A stretch of DNA of 16,131 nucleotides from Candidatus Brocadiaceae bacterium (GCA_003551785.1 PUNP01000498.1:1-16131), one strand, 5' to 3'. Positions 1 through 8,718 are shown, counted from the first letter of the stretch. Numbers and translations are program-made. Notes: generated by a model from the sequence alone, not told the origin.

Positions 1-2
1 CT

Positions 3-977
3 CATACCGGTTCTTTTAAAGATTTAGGGCTTACTGTTCTTGTGAGTATGGTTAAGCAAATGCGTTCCGACGGACGTGATATTCCGGCTGTTGCGTGTGC
101 CTCTACCGGAGATACATCCGCTGCCTTAGCAGCATATTGTGCTAAAGCCGGTATCCCCTGTATTGTTTTCCTCCCTGAAGGGAAAATAACACCTTCCCAG
201 CTTATACAGCCTATAGCCAACGGCGCTCTGACATTAGCTATCGATACGGATTTTGACGGGTGTATGGAGTTGGTTCAAGATGTTACTCAGCGGGAAAATA
301 TCTACTTAGCTAACTCGATGAACAGCCTGAGGATTGAGGGACAGAAAACGGTGGCTGTCGAAATAGTGCAGCAATTAGGCTGGGAAGTGCCTGACTGGGT
401 TGTGATTCCGGGGGGGAATCTGGGCAATGTCAGTGCTTTAGGTCAGGGGTTCAAAATGATGTTGGACCTGGGAGTTATCGACAGAATGCCAAGAATCTGC
501 TGTGCTCAGGCCCAAAACGCCAATCCGTTATATAAGAGTTTTTTAAATGATTTTGAAAAATTTGAGCCGGTCAGGGCAAAAAAAACTCTTGCCAGCGCAA
601 TCCAAATAGGGAATCCTGTAAGTGTGTGGAAGGCTATTAAGACCCTGAAAGATTTTAACGGCGTTGTTGAGCAAGTAAGTGAGCAAGAAATCGCAGATGC
701 TTGTGTGCTTGCCGATAGGACAGGTCTGTTTACCTGCCCCCATACCGGTGTAGGGTTAGGGGCTTTAAAGAAATTGGCTGCCTGCCGGAAGATTACCGGG
801 GATGATAAGGTTGTCGTTATATCTACCGCTCACGGCCTCAAGTTTCCTCAATTAAAAATTGATTACCATTGGGGGGATGCTTCGGATGTAAATAATCCCT
901 ATGCGAATGCGCCTGTCAGGGTTGAAGCAGCTGCCGATGCGGTTGTCAAAGCGATAAAGGATAACTTGCATACTTAA
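3..977 (+). CDS. thrC: Threonine synthase, 5'-truncated by window edge
   Basis: PLP-dependent enzyme that converts O-phospho-L-homoserine to L-threonine in the cytoplasm. The open frame enters the window already in progress. The first visible residues read [11 protein letters not shown], the conserved PLP-lysine block of threonine synthases, with the Schiff-base Lys encoded at 18-20; a GTG at 42 is therefore internal and not the start. Further family marks are a glycine-rich phosphate-binding loop ([13 protein letters not shown], about 407-446) and a C-terminal TAHGLKFP segment. The N-terminal roughly 100 residues lie outside the window. The stop at 975-977 is about 10-16 bases before the ptsI start, so the two are probably cotranscribed. 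Asd, another enzyme of the same pathway, is encoded on the opposite strand at 7679-8707. The identification is firm; only the 5' end is unknown. Confidence 0.93.
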   Translation, partial: HTGSFKDLGLTVLVSMVKQMRSDGRDIPAVACASTGDTSAALAAYCAKAGIPCIVFLPEGKITPSQLIQPIANGALTLAIDTDFDGCMELVQDVTQRENIYLANSMNSLRIEGQKTVAVEIVQQLGWEVPDWVVIPGGNLGNVSALGQGFKMMLDLGVIDRMPRICCAQAQNANPLYKSFLNDFEKFEPVRAKKTLASAIQIGNPVSVWKAIKTLKDFNGVVEQVSEQEIADACVLADRTGLFTCPHTGVGLGALKKLAACRKITGDDKVVVISTAHGLKFPQLKIDYHWGDASDVNNPYANAPVRVEAAADAVVKAIKDNLHT

Positions 978-993
978 AAAAGGTGAAGTGAAA

Positions 994-2766
994 GTGAAAA
1001 ATAAACGATATGATGGTATTGCCGTAGCCAGAGGGGTTGCAGTAGGTAAAGTTTATATATTCGATGCAGCACATTCGCCTGCCATGGTGCCGCATTATAA
1101 AGTTCCGCCGGAGCACCTTAATCGCGAAGTTAAACGATTCAGAGAAGCCTGTCTGAAGGCGAAAAAACAATTACAGGATGTTGTGGACAGGGTTGAGCAG
1201 CAGGTGGGAAAGCGCGAAGCGGACATGATCCGTGCCCAGGTTATGATGGTTGAAGACCCGACCCTGATTTCTGAAGTCGAAGAGCGAATAATTGAAGACA
1301 ACCAAAATTGTGAAGCGGCTCTGGCAGAGGTTGTTGAGCGGTTTGAGAAAATGATGGCGGAACTCGATGACCAGTATCTGAGGGAGCGGAGCAGCGATAT
1401 TAAAGACGCAGGGCATCGTATACTGTCTCAACTCTTGTTTGTCGAAGGTCATTTTGATACCGATATGATGGAACCAGTTGTTGTCGTTTCAGAGCATCTC
1501 TTACCATCGCTTACCGTTCATTTGGAGAGGGAGAAAGTCCTGGCATTTGCTACGGAAAAAGGTGGGTATAACTCGCATGCCGCGATTTTAGCCCGTTCGC
1601 TTGGAATACCCGCCGTAACAGGGCTGAATAATATTAGTCGTGAGCTTATGAATGGCCAAATTCTTATTGTCGACGGGTTGGAAGGAGTCGCTGTCGCGGA
1701 ACCGGATGAGCAGAAAGTCAGGGAATATCGGGAAAAAGCTAAAAGATTTAAAGCCGAAGACCAACAGGTCATTTCGCACGTCAGTGAGCCGGCTGATACT
1801 ATCGACGGCAGACACCTTAGCATACGGGCCAATGTCGGCAGATCTGCCGATATAGAAAAGGCATTGGAATACGATGCAGAAGGGATAGGTTTGTACAGAA
1901 CAGAATTTAATTACATGTCTCGTAATACCATTCCGGATGAAGATATGCTTGTCAAAGAATATTCTGATGTCATTCAGAAATTTGGTGATAAGGGGGTGGT
2001 TTTGCGATTACTTGATATTGGGGGTGATAAATTTCCGCCTGCTATTCCGTTGGCTCATGAGGAAAACCCTTTTATAGGACAGCGAGGACTTCGGCTTATG
2101 CTGAATCATGTTCAGGACCTGATGCTTCCGCAGCTTCGGGCTATTATCCGGGCAAGCATTGCAGGGAAAGTGTCTGTTATATATCCTATGGTGACCTGTG
2201 TAGAAGACCTGGAAGAGGCAAGAAGCACTTTTGATCATGCCAGGCGGGAAGTCACAGAAGAAGGCTTTAAAGTTAGCGAAAATATCCAGCAGGGAATGAT
2301 GATAGAGGTTCCCTCCTGTATACCTATTCTCGACGATTTACTTGAAATTTCCGATTTTGCGTCGGTTGGAACGAATGATTTCGTGCAATATTTGCTCGCG
2401 GCCGATAGGAATTCCGCGCGCATGGTCGATGCCTATGACCCTTATCAGCCGGCTGTTATTCGTATGCTATCGGTAATTGCAAATAAGGCGAAGGAAAAAA
2501 ATAAGCCCGTCAGTATCTGCGGCGAGATGGGGGGCGATGTCTCGCTTCTCCCCGTTTTTATGGGGCTTGGATTTGACAGCCTGAGCGTCAATGTTCAGTC
2601 TATACCATATCTTAGAGAAGCGGCCCGAAATGTCTTTTTAAGAGATTGCCGGCAATTAACGCAAGAAGTGTTAAAAGCGAAGAAGAGTGAAGAGATTAGA
2701 AATATAGTAACGAAATTCAGGGAATCCAAAGCCTATGATGCGGAACTGAAATCGGTGGGGCAGTAA
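994..2766 (+). CDS. ptsI: PTS enzyme I (phosphoenolpyruvate-protein phosphotransferase)
   Basis: Cytoplasmic enzyme that takes phosphate from phosphoenolpyruvate onto a histidine and passes it to HPr. The open frame allows a GTG at 988 (592 residues) or at 994 (590). I prefer 994 because the AAGGTG ribosome-binding site at 979-984 then lies 9 bases upstream, against only 3 for 988. Numbering from 988: N-terminal HPr-binding helical domain (about 30-150), the phosphohistidine loop GGYNSHAAILARSLGIP with His197, the barrel motifs GLYRTEFNYM and LLDIGGDK, and the SICGEMGGD block with catalytic Cys511. Length and domain order fit enzyme I. The usual GGRTSH loop reads GGYNSH here, but the His is retained. 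No HPr or sugar permease gene is in the window, so a regulatory role is as likely as sugar transport. It follows thrC closely. Confidence 0.95.
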   Translation: MKNKRYDGIAVARGVAVGKVYIFDAAHSPAMVPHYKVPPEHLNREVKRFREACLKAKKQLQDVVDRVEQQVGKREADMIRAQVMMVEDPTLISEVEERIIEDNQNCEAALAEVVERFEKMMAELDDQYLRERSSDIKDAGHRILSQLLFVEGHFDTDMMEPVVVVSEHLLPSLTVHLEREKVLAFATEKGGYNSHAAILARSLGIPAVTGLNNISRELMNGQILIVDGLEGVAVAEPDEQKVREYREKAKRFKAEDQQVISHVSEPADTIDGRHLSIRANVGRSADIEKALEYDAEGIGLYRTEFNYMSRNTIPDEDMLVKEYSDVIQKFGDKGVVLRLLDIGGDKFPPAIPLAHEENPFIGQRGLRLMLNHVQDLMLPQLRAIIRASIAGKVSVIYPMVTCVEDLEEARSTFDHARREVTEEGFKVSENIQQGMMIEVPSCIPILDDLLEISDFASVGTNDFVQYLLAADRNSARMVDAYDPYQPAVIRMLSVIANKAKEKNKPVSICGEMGGDVSLLPVFMGLGFDSLSVNVQSIPYLREAARNVFLRDCRQLTQEVLKAKKSEEIRNIVTKFRESKAYDAELKSVGQ

Positions 2767-2795
2767 CGCGGGGAAGTTTTTAGTGGTCAGTGTTC

Positions 2796-2833
2796 AGTGT
2801 TTGGTTCTGATATTATTGTTCATTCCAAACACT
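2796..2833 (+). repeat. Hairpin-forming inverted repeat after ptsI
   Basis: Perfect 9-bp arms AGTGTTTGG (2796-2804) and CCAAACACT (2825-2833) are separated by 20 bases. The left arm overlaps a 7-base tandem duplication, CAGTGTT twice at 2788-2801. There is no T tract after the right arm, so a factor-independent terminator is not convincing. The element sits in the 171-base gap between ptsI and the MNT gene, which otherwise shows no coding content. Confidence 0.35.
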
Positions 2834-2947
2834 CACCCACAAGTTATTAGTGCACATAACATATTTAACACTGGAGAAACGGGGTTCACTGAATATTTTC
2901 TGTCGTAGTTAGTATCAGATTGATATTTTGGAAAGAGGTTGGGTGAT

Positions 2948-3298
2948 ATGGGGTCGTATGCCGAAAAATGGAGGCAAAGGCGGGAAGCAGAGCAGGATGA
3001 TCTGCGCAGTTCCATGCGTGATGAAGCTCAACGACTGGTCAGGTTGATGGTTGAAAAAGGGTTTCGGTTTCATAAATGCTATTTATGGGGATCGGTTGTT
3101 AAAGATAAACCCTTAGCTCCCTGGTCGGATATTGATTTGGTGATTAAAGGGCTTGATCCTAAAGCCTTCTTTCAACTATATTCGCTTATCCTATCCAATA
3201 CTACTTTCTCCGTTGATATGAAACCTTACGAAGATATAGACGAATTCTCTAAAAATAAATTGGAACAGGCGGGGGTAGTCATTTATGAATATAAGTGA
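2948..3298 (+). CDS. MNT-type nucleotidyltransferase (MntA-like antitoxin candidate)
   Basis: Minimal nucleotidyltransferase of about 116 residues from the DNA polymerase beta superfamily. Members paired with HEPN proteins act as antitoxins, and characterised MntA proteins AMPylate the HEPN partner. The full active-site pattern is visible: Gly48-Ser49 (WGSVV), then Ser60-Asp61-Ile-Asp63 (SDIDLVI), and a third acidic residue at about Asp90 (FSVDM), so it looks catalytically competent. I chose ATG 2948 because an AAGAGG lies about 10 bases upstream; an in-frame TTG at 2939 would add three residues but overlaps that site. The 3' end overlaps the downstream HEPN gene by 14 bases, a usual arrangement for a cotranslated pair. 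Function is inferred from motif and neighbour. A solitary nucleotidyltransferase with another target cannot be excluded. Confidence 0.8.
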   Translation: MGSYAEKWRQRREAEQDDLRSSMRDEAQRLVRLMVEKGFRFHKCYLWGSVVKDKPLAPWSDIDLVIKGLDPKAFFQLYSLILSNTTFSVDMKPYEDIDEFSKNKLEQAGVVIYEYK

Positions 3299-3752
3299 GC
3301 ATTTATGGAACCAGTTTGTTGCGAGTGTAAAGCAGGAACTGGATAATATAGGGGAGCTTCGAGATGAACTTAATGATACTCTTAAAAGAGAGGATGTTGT
3401 GAGTAAAAGACGTGTGATTGGCTCAATCCTGCATGATTTTTATAATTGCTGCGAAAGAATATTCAAAAAAATTGCTGTCGAACTAAATGGGGGAATGGGC
3501 CGAAGCGATATGTGGCATAGAGAACTTTTGTGCAAGATGACAACCACAATTGATGGGGCCAGACCCCGGGTTATAACCGATGAGCTTGCTGCGGAATTAG
3601 ATGATTTTCTCGCTTTTCGCCATGTTTTCCGGAATATATATGGTTTCGAACTGAAGGGGGAAAGGATTATAAGACTGGCGAAAAAGTTCGATAAGGTGAG
3701 CGAGCAGATAGAGAAGCAGATCGAGTTGTTTTTAAAAGAAATGGAATCATAA
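3285..3752 (+). CDS. HEPN/HepT-like ribonuclease toxin candidate
   Basis: An all-helical protein of 155 residues resembling the HepT-like toxins that pair with MNT nucleotidyltransferases. Recognisable blocks are LHDFYNCCERIFKKIA (about 49-64), a WHRELL segment (77-82), ARPRVIT (92-98) and FRHVFRNIYGFEL (111-123). In most HEPN RNases the active site is R-x4-6-H. Here the equivalent region reads R112-H113-x-x-R116-N117-x-Y119, so the canonical spacing is not obvious. Tyr119 is a plausible counterpart of the tyrosine AMPylated in other HepT proteins; this is inference. The ATG at 3285 lies inside the end of the MNT gene and has a GGGGG stretch just upstream as ribosome-binding site. The stop is three bases before pdxB, so the three genes are probably one transcript. 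Toxicity and RNase activity are not shown by the sequence. Confidence 0.7.
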   Translation: MNISEHLWNQFVASVKQELDNIGELRDELNDTLKREDVVSKRRVIGSILHDFYNCCERIFKKIAVELNGGMGRSDMWHRELLCKMTTTIDGARPRVITDELAAELDDFLAFRHVFRNIYGFELKGERIIRLAKKFDKVSEQIEKQIELFLKEMES

Positions 3753-3755
3753 AAT

Positions 3756-4913
3756 ATGAAGATTATAGCTGATGAAAATATACCATGTGTGACCGAAATG
3801 TTTCAACATATCGGTGATGTGACCACAATGCCGGGGCGCGATATTGGGCCTGATAATGTGATGGATGCCGATGTTCTGCTGGTGCGGTCGGTGACAAAAG
3901 TCGATGGAAAACTTCTTTCCGGCTCTCAAGTTCGTTTTGTCGGCACTGCCACTATCGGTACAGACCACATAGATACGGATTATCTGAAAGGCTCGGGAGT
4001 TGCGTTCGCCAGCGCGCCCGGCTCCAATGCTAATTCTGTTGCTGAATATATTACGGCCGCCTTACTTGTCCTCGCCTGTCGCAGGGATGAATCGCTAGAA
4101 GGCCGTTCAATAGGTGTAGTAGGAGTCGGAAACGTCGGCAGCAGAGTTGTCGAGAAGGCGGAGGCTTTGGGGATGAATGTGATAAAAAACGATCCACCAC
4201 TGGCCCGTACTACGGCTGATTCATCTTTCAAACCGCTTGAGGATGCACTTAAATGTGATTATGTTACGATGCATGTGCCCCTTAAAAAAAGCGGAACTGA
4301 TCCTACTTATCACATGGTGGATGCAAATTTTCTGAATACTATGTGTCCCCATGCGGTTTTACTCAATTCCTCCCGTGGCAAAGTTGTTGACCAGCAAGCT
4401 TTAAAAAAATCACTGAAGAACAATAGTTTGGGTGGTGCAGTGCTGGACGTATGGGAAAATGAGCCGGATATTGACACGGGAGTGTTAGAGCTTGCTGATA
4501 TTGCCACACCTCATATAGCCGGTTATTCACTGGACGGAAAATATGCAGGAGTGGGAATGCTCTATGAAGCTTTATGTGATTTTCTTGAATGTGAACATCT
4601 GGTGGATATTGAAAAGCTTAAGCCGGAACCTGAAGTGAAAAAGGTTGTGGCGCCCAAAGCTGAAAACACAGATAAAATTCTGAATGAGACCGTCAGGCAG
4701 GTCTATGATATTGAAGAAGACGACCGGAAACTTAGGGGGGTGATATGCAAGGATAAACCCGCCAGGGCCGATTACTTTGATAATCTCAGGAAGAATTATA
4801 AGGTTCGCCGTGAGTTTTATACCGCACTCGCCGGCAGATCGGATGCTCTTTCCCCTGCCCTGTGGGAGCAAATCCGGCCTGTACTGGAGAATATAGGTTT
4901 CAATCCGGAATGA
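3756..4913 (+). CDS. pdxB: Erythronate-4-phosphate dehydrogenase
   Basis: NAD-dependent oxidoreductase of the D-2-hydroxyacid dehydrogenase family that oxidises 4-phosphoerythronate in the DXP-dependent (PdxA/PdxJ) pathway to pyridoxal phosphate. The 385-residue protein carries the PdxB-specific blocks GTATIGTDHID and PHIAGYSLDGK. The Rossmann loop is GVVGVGNVG (Gly123, Gly125, Gly128). The catalytic triad is Arg207 (NSSRG), Glu236 (WENEP) and His253 (PHIAG). A C-terminal dimerisation region of about 100 residues follows a linker near 290-310. The start at 3756 is three bases after the HEPN stop, with only a weak AATGGA upstream, which suggests translation coupled to the preceding gene. It converges with the DUF362 gene 23 bases away. 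No other pyridoxine-synthesis genes are in the window. Confidence 0.93.
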   Translation: MKIIADENIPCVTEMFQHIGDVTTMPGRDIGPDNVMDADVLLVRSVTKVDGKLLSGSQVRFVGTATIGTDHIDTDYLKGSGVAFASAPGSNANSVAEYITAALLVLACRRDESLEGRSIGVVGVGNVGSRVVEKAEALGMNVIKNDPPLARTTADSSFKPLEDALKCDYVTMHVPLKKSGTDPTYHMVDANFLNTMCPHAVLLNSSRGKVVDQQALKKSLKNNSLGGAVLDVWENEPDIDTGVLELADIATPHIAGYSLDGKYAGVGMLYEALCDFLECEHLVDIEKLKPEPEVKKVVAPKAENTDKILNETVRQVYDIEEDDRKLRGVICKDKPARADYFDNLRKNYKVRREFYTALAGRSDALSPALWEQIRPVLENIGFNPE

Positions 4914-4917
4914 ATTG

Positions 4918-4936
4918 GAAAATGTATCCCATTTTC
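4918..4936. terminator. Possible bidirectional terminator between convergent genes
   Basis: Arms GAAAATG (4918-4924) and CATTTTC (4930-4936) pair perfectly around a 5-base loop in the 23-base space between the convergent pdxB and DUF362 genes. TTATTT follows on the + strand. The stem is short and AT-rich, so its strength is doubtful. The location is the main argument. Confidence 0.35.
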
Positions 4937-6073
4937 TTATTTAAAATCAATTGCTTTATGCGGGCATGCTTCATTACAACAATAACAGCCGATACATTGG
5001 GATAAATCGAAATGGACGGCTTTCTTTTCTATTTTTATAGCATCGGCCGGGCAGTTGATTACACATTCGCCGCATAAAACGCATTTTTCAGGTATTAAAA
5101 CGGGTTTTGCGGGGCCAATGTGCTTAATGACCTTTCTAGCGAGGAAATGAGGTATTAATCGCCATAAAATTTTGCGAGAACCTGGAGAAGGTCGTTTAAA
5201 ATCATCGACTTTTGCTTTTTCCAAAGCGATTCCCTTAATTTTTATGTTTTCCCAATCCCCGTTTCCCATACCCCTTGCTGAAGCTAAAAAGGTGGTCATA
5301 ATTTCTTCCGGGGCGTAACCTATAATCGCACCGGCGACGGCGTCTAAAGCTACTGAATCCAGAGAAGCAAGGATTAAGCCGGTATGTCGGACATCACCAC
5401 CTGAAGGGCCGTTTCCCTCCATAGCGTCAATAGCATCCATTACGGCCAGGTGTGGTATTTTTATGCTGAAAATATCCACCGCGGCCTGGGCCAGTTGAAA
5501 AGGCTTTGGGGCTTGTAAATGTATTTCTTTTTTATATTTTCCCGGAACCGTTCCATATTGATTTTTAACGGCGCCTGTTAATAGAGTGAGGCCATGTGTT
5601 TTTAGTTTCGGGAGTGTGATTATTACGTCTGCATCCAAAACTGAACGGCTTATATTTATCCTTTTTATAATCCGGCCATTGCTTATTTGAATGTTTTTAT
5701 ATGGGGTCATATCGAAATTGACGGGTTCGGCCCCGGTATCTTCGCATATTTCATTTATGCCGGAAATATTCAGCGCTTTTTGAGTTGAACCCTTACTCAT
5801 ACTGCCGCAGGAATCACCTATTCGAACTCTGCAACCTTGCTCCAAACAATATTCAGCGACGCTTTTTATTACGGAAAAGTGGGTGTTGACGGCATTTTGA
5901 GGGGGTTGGGATGCGCTTAAAAGGTTAGGTTTCAGTAAGACTGTTTTGCCCGGGGATAAAGGAGGGAGATCTGGAAGTGAACTCAGAGCGGATGATACGG
6001 CATGATGCACCTCATCTGCGTCGTAACTCTGAGCCTCGTGGATAGCAACAGTGGACTGGTTCATAACCTGCAT
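4937..6073 (-). CDS. DUF362 protein with C-terminal 2x[4Fe-4S] ferredoxin domain
   Basis: A 378-residue protein in two parts. Residues about 5-300 are the DUF362 domain, with features such as TVLLKPNLLSA, IGDSCG, VIITLPKLKTH and the MEGNGPSGGD block that probably forms its active or binding site. Residues about 325-378 are a ferredoxin module with two clusters: Cys331, 334, 337 and 341, and Cys360, 363, 366 and 370. The role of DUF362 proteins is not established; the iron-sulfur module points to electron transfer or an oxygen-sensitive reaction in the cytoplasm. No signal peptide is visible. Two in-frame starts, at 6073 and 6064, are possible, and neither has a strong ribosome-binding site. 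It lies 158 bases downstream of the HEAT-like gene on the same strand, so an independent promoter is possible. Family assignment is firm and function unknown. Confidence 0.85.
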   Translation of the reverse strand: MQVMNQSTVAIHEAQSYDADEVHHAVSSALSSLPDLPPLSPGKTVLLKPNLLSASQPPQNAVNTHFSVIKSVAEYCLEQGCRVRIGDSCGSMSKGSTQKALNISGINEICEDTGAEPVNFDMTPYKNIQISNGRIIKRINISRSVLDADVIITLPKLKTHGLTLLTGAVKNQYGTVPGKYKKEIHLQAPKPFQLAQAAVDIFSIKIPHLAVMDAIDAMEGNGPSGGDVRHTGLILASLDSVALDAVAGAIIGYAPEEIMTTFLASARGMGNGDWENIKIKGIALEKAKVDDFKRPSPGSRKILWRLIPHFLARKVIKHIGPAKPVLIPEKCVLCGECVINCPADAIKIEKKAVHFDLSQCIGCYCCNEACPHKAIDFK

Positions 6074-6231
6074 ATTTCATAAACCAACGGCAATTTTTAA
6101 TATAACAGATTGAACTACAATGTTTTAAATGTCATTTTTGAGGCATTCAAAATTTACAGTGTGTACAAACGGTTTCTCAAACGGCGGTTTACCCTGCGTG
6201 AAATATGCAGGATAAGATATTGAGGCAGTTT

Positions 6232-7641
6232 TTAGTCACTAACAATTCCCAGCCAGTGTTCAAGTGTATCTTTCCTTTCTTCTCTGTCCGTTGAGAGTCT
6301 CAGGGGTATTTCACCAATATTGGAGAGTGCAATAGAAAAATCTGACAATATTCGTTCATTAGATTCTTCACGTGCGAAATCGGCGATATCTTCCAAAAAG
6401 AGATGCCCGATTTCATCAATACGCCTGTGGTTTGACAGGTCTAATATATCCTGAGCCAGGCGAATTTTTTCGTGAATATCTTCGGCATCGCGGAAATTCA
6501 CGACAGAGGATGTAATATCAGCTTTCAGTTCGAGGGTTTTTTCCAAAAGTTCTCTGGAGATTTCAGACGCTTTAGGAGGTATTTGCTCCGCGGAGTCGAA
6601 TTGATGGATTATCACATCTTGAATTTTTTCGAGCCGGTCAAAATCCTCAGGGTAAGCTTTAAATCTTGCACTGTCAATCGCTTTTTCCAGTTCAGACCAG
6701 CTATATACTCTGTACTCTGGTTCATGAAGGTCTTTTAGTTTATCATACCATTCTTTTCGCCATTGACTAAGATAACCGGAGATATCGTTGAATTCCACAG
6801 CTTCTTGAGCATCCAAAGGTACATTCGTAAACTTACTTATTAATTCTGCTATATTTTCCCATGTTTGACTTTCAGGATCAATATCCAATAACTGTTTATA
6901 CAAAAATTGGATAGAGTCCAAAGGTTTGCTTTTAGACAGGATATCATAAGCCTGCTGACCGTGTTCGGACCCCGGTTCGCGTAAATAACCTCGAACTAAT
7001 ATCGGCCAGGGTCGTTTTTCAACTTCTAAAAACCGGTCTTCATTTTCCATCATCCACTGATAAATATGTCTTGAAAGTTCCAGTGGTTCCAGTGATTGTA
7101 CAGAACGGACTTGCAGGGGAGCGGGGATATTATTTATTTCAGCAAGGGCAAGAGCAGGAGCATATTTTTCTGCCTGGTCAGCTGTTAAGGTGTGAGATAA
7201 AAGTTTTGTGTTAATATCTCTTACTAACTCATTTTCCGCTTCTCCCTCTTCAGCCCATATTGAGCCTAATGCACGAGCGGAAGCATAATTGAGTATCGCA
7301 TAACGAGTATTAAGTGTGTTTAAAAGCGTTTCAGTGGCATTGCGGGCCTCAGGCCCCATTCGGTGCAAAGCCAGAATGCAAACGGCGACCATTTGAGTAT
7401 CTTCGTGTTTGTAGTAATTTTCAATTGCATCTATCAAGTCGGGGATAATATCCTCACCTTTTTCGGCCAAAGCGTTCGCTTCTCGCCCCCGGTTAAACGG
7501 TTCGACATTCCTCAAGTTCTCTATAACGGGGTTTGTGTCAGCATATGCCGTATGCGTAGTTTTAAGGCGATATTGGACAATGAAAAGTGTTAATAAGATG
7601 CTTAACAGCGCAATTCGCATTTTACACGTGCTTTGCCACAT
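6232..7641 (-). CDS. Exported protein with HEAT-like helical repeats, unknown function
   Basis: A 469-residue protein with a charged start, a hydrophobic stretch (about 9-24) and AYA near residue 34, which together look like a Sec signal peptide with cleavage before DTNP. The ATG at 7641 is preceded by GAGGT at good spacing; an internal ATG at 7620 has no such site. Residues about 45-190 contain alternating amphipathic helices such as IIPDLIDAIENYY and MVAVCILALHRMGPEARNA, with the Ala/Leu and Gly-Pro spacing of HEAT or PBS-lyase repeats. The remainder is highly charged and helical, without a catalytic motif I can recognise. The likely role is as a periplasmic or surface protein-binding scaffold; this is inference from fold only. 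It lies 37 bases after asd and is probably the last gene of the gcvH-like/asd operon. I do not recognise the family. Confidence 0.6.
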   Translation of the reverse strand: MWQSTCKMRIALLSILLTLFIVQYRLKTTHTAYADTNPVIENLRNVEPFNRGREANALAEKGEDIIPDLIDAIENYYKHEDTQMVAVCILALHRMGPEARNATETLLNTLNTRYAILNYASARALGSIWAEEGEAENELVRDINTKLLSHTLTADQAEKYAPALALAEINNIPAPLQVRSVQSLEPLELSRHIYQWMMENEDRFLEVEKRPWPILVRGYLREPGSEHGQQAYDILSKSKPLDSIQFLYKQLLDIDPESQTWENIAELISKFTNVPLDAQEAVEFNDISGYLSQWRKEWYDKLKDLHEPEYRVYSWSELEKAIDSARFKAYPEDFDRLEKIQDVIIHQFDSAEQIPPKASEISRELLEKTLELKADITSSVVNFRDAEDIHEKIRLAQDILDLSNHRRIDEIGHLFLEDIADFAREESNERILSDFSIALSNIGEIPLRLSTDREERKDTLEHWLGIVSD

Positions 7642-7678
7642 AATTTTACCTCATAGATGTAACGGGTGAATAGAGAAA

Positions 7679-8707
7679 TCAGATCAAGTTCATTTCAATA
7701 GCCTTTTCCGCAATCTGAACTGTGTTTAGCGCTGCTCCTTTGCGGATGTTGTCGGCTACGCACCAAAAATCAAGAGAGTTAGGTTGTGAAACGTCCTGAC
7801 GGATCCGTCCTATATATACGTTGTCCCTTCCGTTTGCCTCACTGGCTAAAGGATAAACGGAATTGGCAGGGTCATCCAGGAGCACAATACCTTCGGCATT
7901 TTCCCATAACTCCTTAGCCTCGGAACTGTTCAGGGGCTTCTGCAGTTCAACATTAATTGCCTCGCTATGTCCCATTAAGACGGGAACGCGGACACATGTT
8001 GCGGTGATTGCCATTTCAGGTTCTTCCAGTATTTTTCGGGTTTCCTCAATCATCTTGATTTCTTCGCTGAAATACCCGGGGTATTTGTCTTGATTCTTCA
8101 GACTTCCTATTTCCGGCAGGCAGTTGTCTAAAATCGGGTAAGGGTAAGGGTCCGTATCAGGCAGGCGGTTCTTATTTACATAAGATTTCCGCTGTTGTTC
8201 CAAAGCTCTGATCCCGCTTCTTCCGGTTCCGCTGACGGATTGATAAGTATTAACGACTATCCTTTTGATTCCCACTTTAAAGTGTAAAGGAGCCAATGCT
8301 GCCGCCATTTGTATTGTGCTGCAATTGGGGTTGGAGATAAAACCCTGGTGCTGCTTCATTGCTTGCGGGTTTACTTCAGGGATAATAAGCGGAACCCGCT
8401 CGTCCATTCGGAAGTCACTTCCATTATCCACGACGAAAACTCCATCTTCTACTGCGCTCCATCCATAAACTTGAGAGGCTCCGGACTCTCCTTCCGTGCC
8501 GGCAAAAAGTGCGATGTTGAGTCCCTGAAAAGCCGCACGAGTGGTTTCAATGACTTCTCGTTCCTGCCCTGCAATGGTCTGCTTGCGGGTGCTGGTGGCC
8601 ATGATGCGAAGTTCTTCCATGGGGAAGTTCCGCTGCTCCAGAATTCTTACTAATTCTTCCCCAACCAATCCAGCACCAACCACACCAATTTTGTATTTAG
8701 TGGTCAA
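7679..8707 (-). CDS. asd: Aspartate-semialdehyde dehydrogenase
   Basis: NADPH-dependent enzyme that reduces L-4-aspartyl phosphate to aspartate semialdehyde, the branch point to threonine, methionine, lysine and diaminopimelate. The 342-residue protein has the N-terminal Rossmann loop GVVGAGLVGEE, the block VDNGSDFRMD, the catalytic Cys129 in NPNCSTIQ and the catalytic-base His247 in GHSEAINVE, all typical of bacterial Asd. The start is a TTG at 8707: an AAGGAGA sits seven bases upstream and the sequence begins MTTKYKIGVVGAG as expected. That ribosome-binding site overlaps the end of the gcvH-like gene, 11 bases away, so the two genes are very likely cotranscribed. The usual partner lysC and the downstream dapA are not in the window. 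Identification is firm. Confidence 0.95.
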   Translation of the reverse strand: MTTKYKIGVVGAGLVGEELVRILEQRNFPMEELRIMATSTRKQTIAGQEREVIETTRAAFQGLNIALFAGTEGESGASQVYGWSAVEDGVFVVDNGSDFRMDERVPLIIPEVNPQAMKQHQGFISNPNCSTIQMAAALAPLHFKVGIKRIVVNTYQSVSGTGRSGIRALEQQRKSYVNKNRLPDTDPYPYPILDNCLPEIGSLKNQDKYPGYFSEEIKMIEETRKILEEPEMAITATCVRVPVLMGHSEAINVELQKPLNSSEAKELWENAEGIVLLDDPANSVYPLASEANGRDNVYIGRIRQDVSQPNSLDFWCVADNIRKGAALNTVQIAEKAIEMNLI

Positions 8708-8718
8708 TCTTATTCTCC

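Noticed and set aside
2783..2792. GTGGTCAGTG shared with 9263-9272, both in intergenic DNA
   Set aside because: A single 10-base repeat is expected by chance in a window of this size, and flanking bases do not match.
2796..2833. Hairpin after ptsI as a factor-independent terminator
   Set aside because: The loop is 20 bases and no T tract follows; kept only as an inverted repeat.
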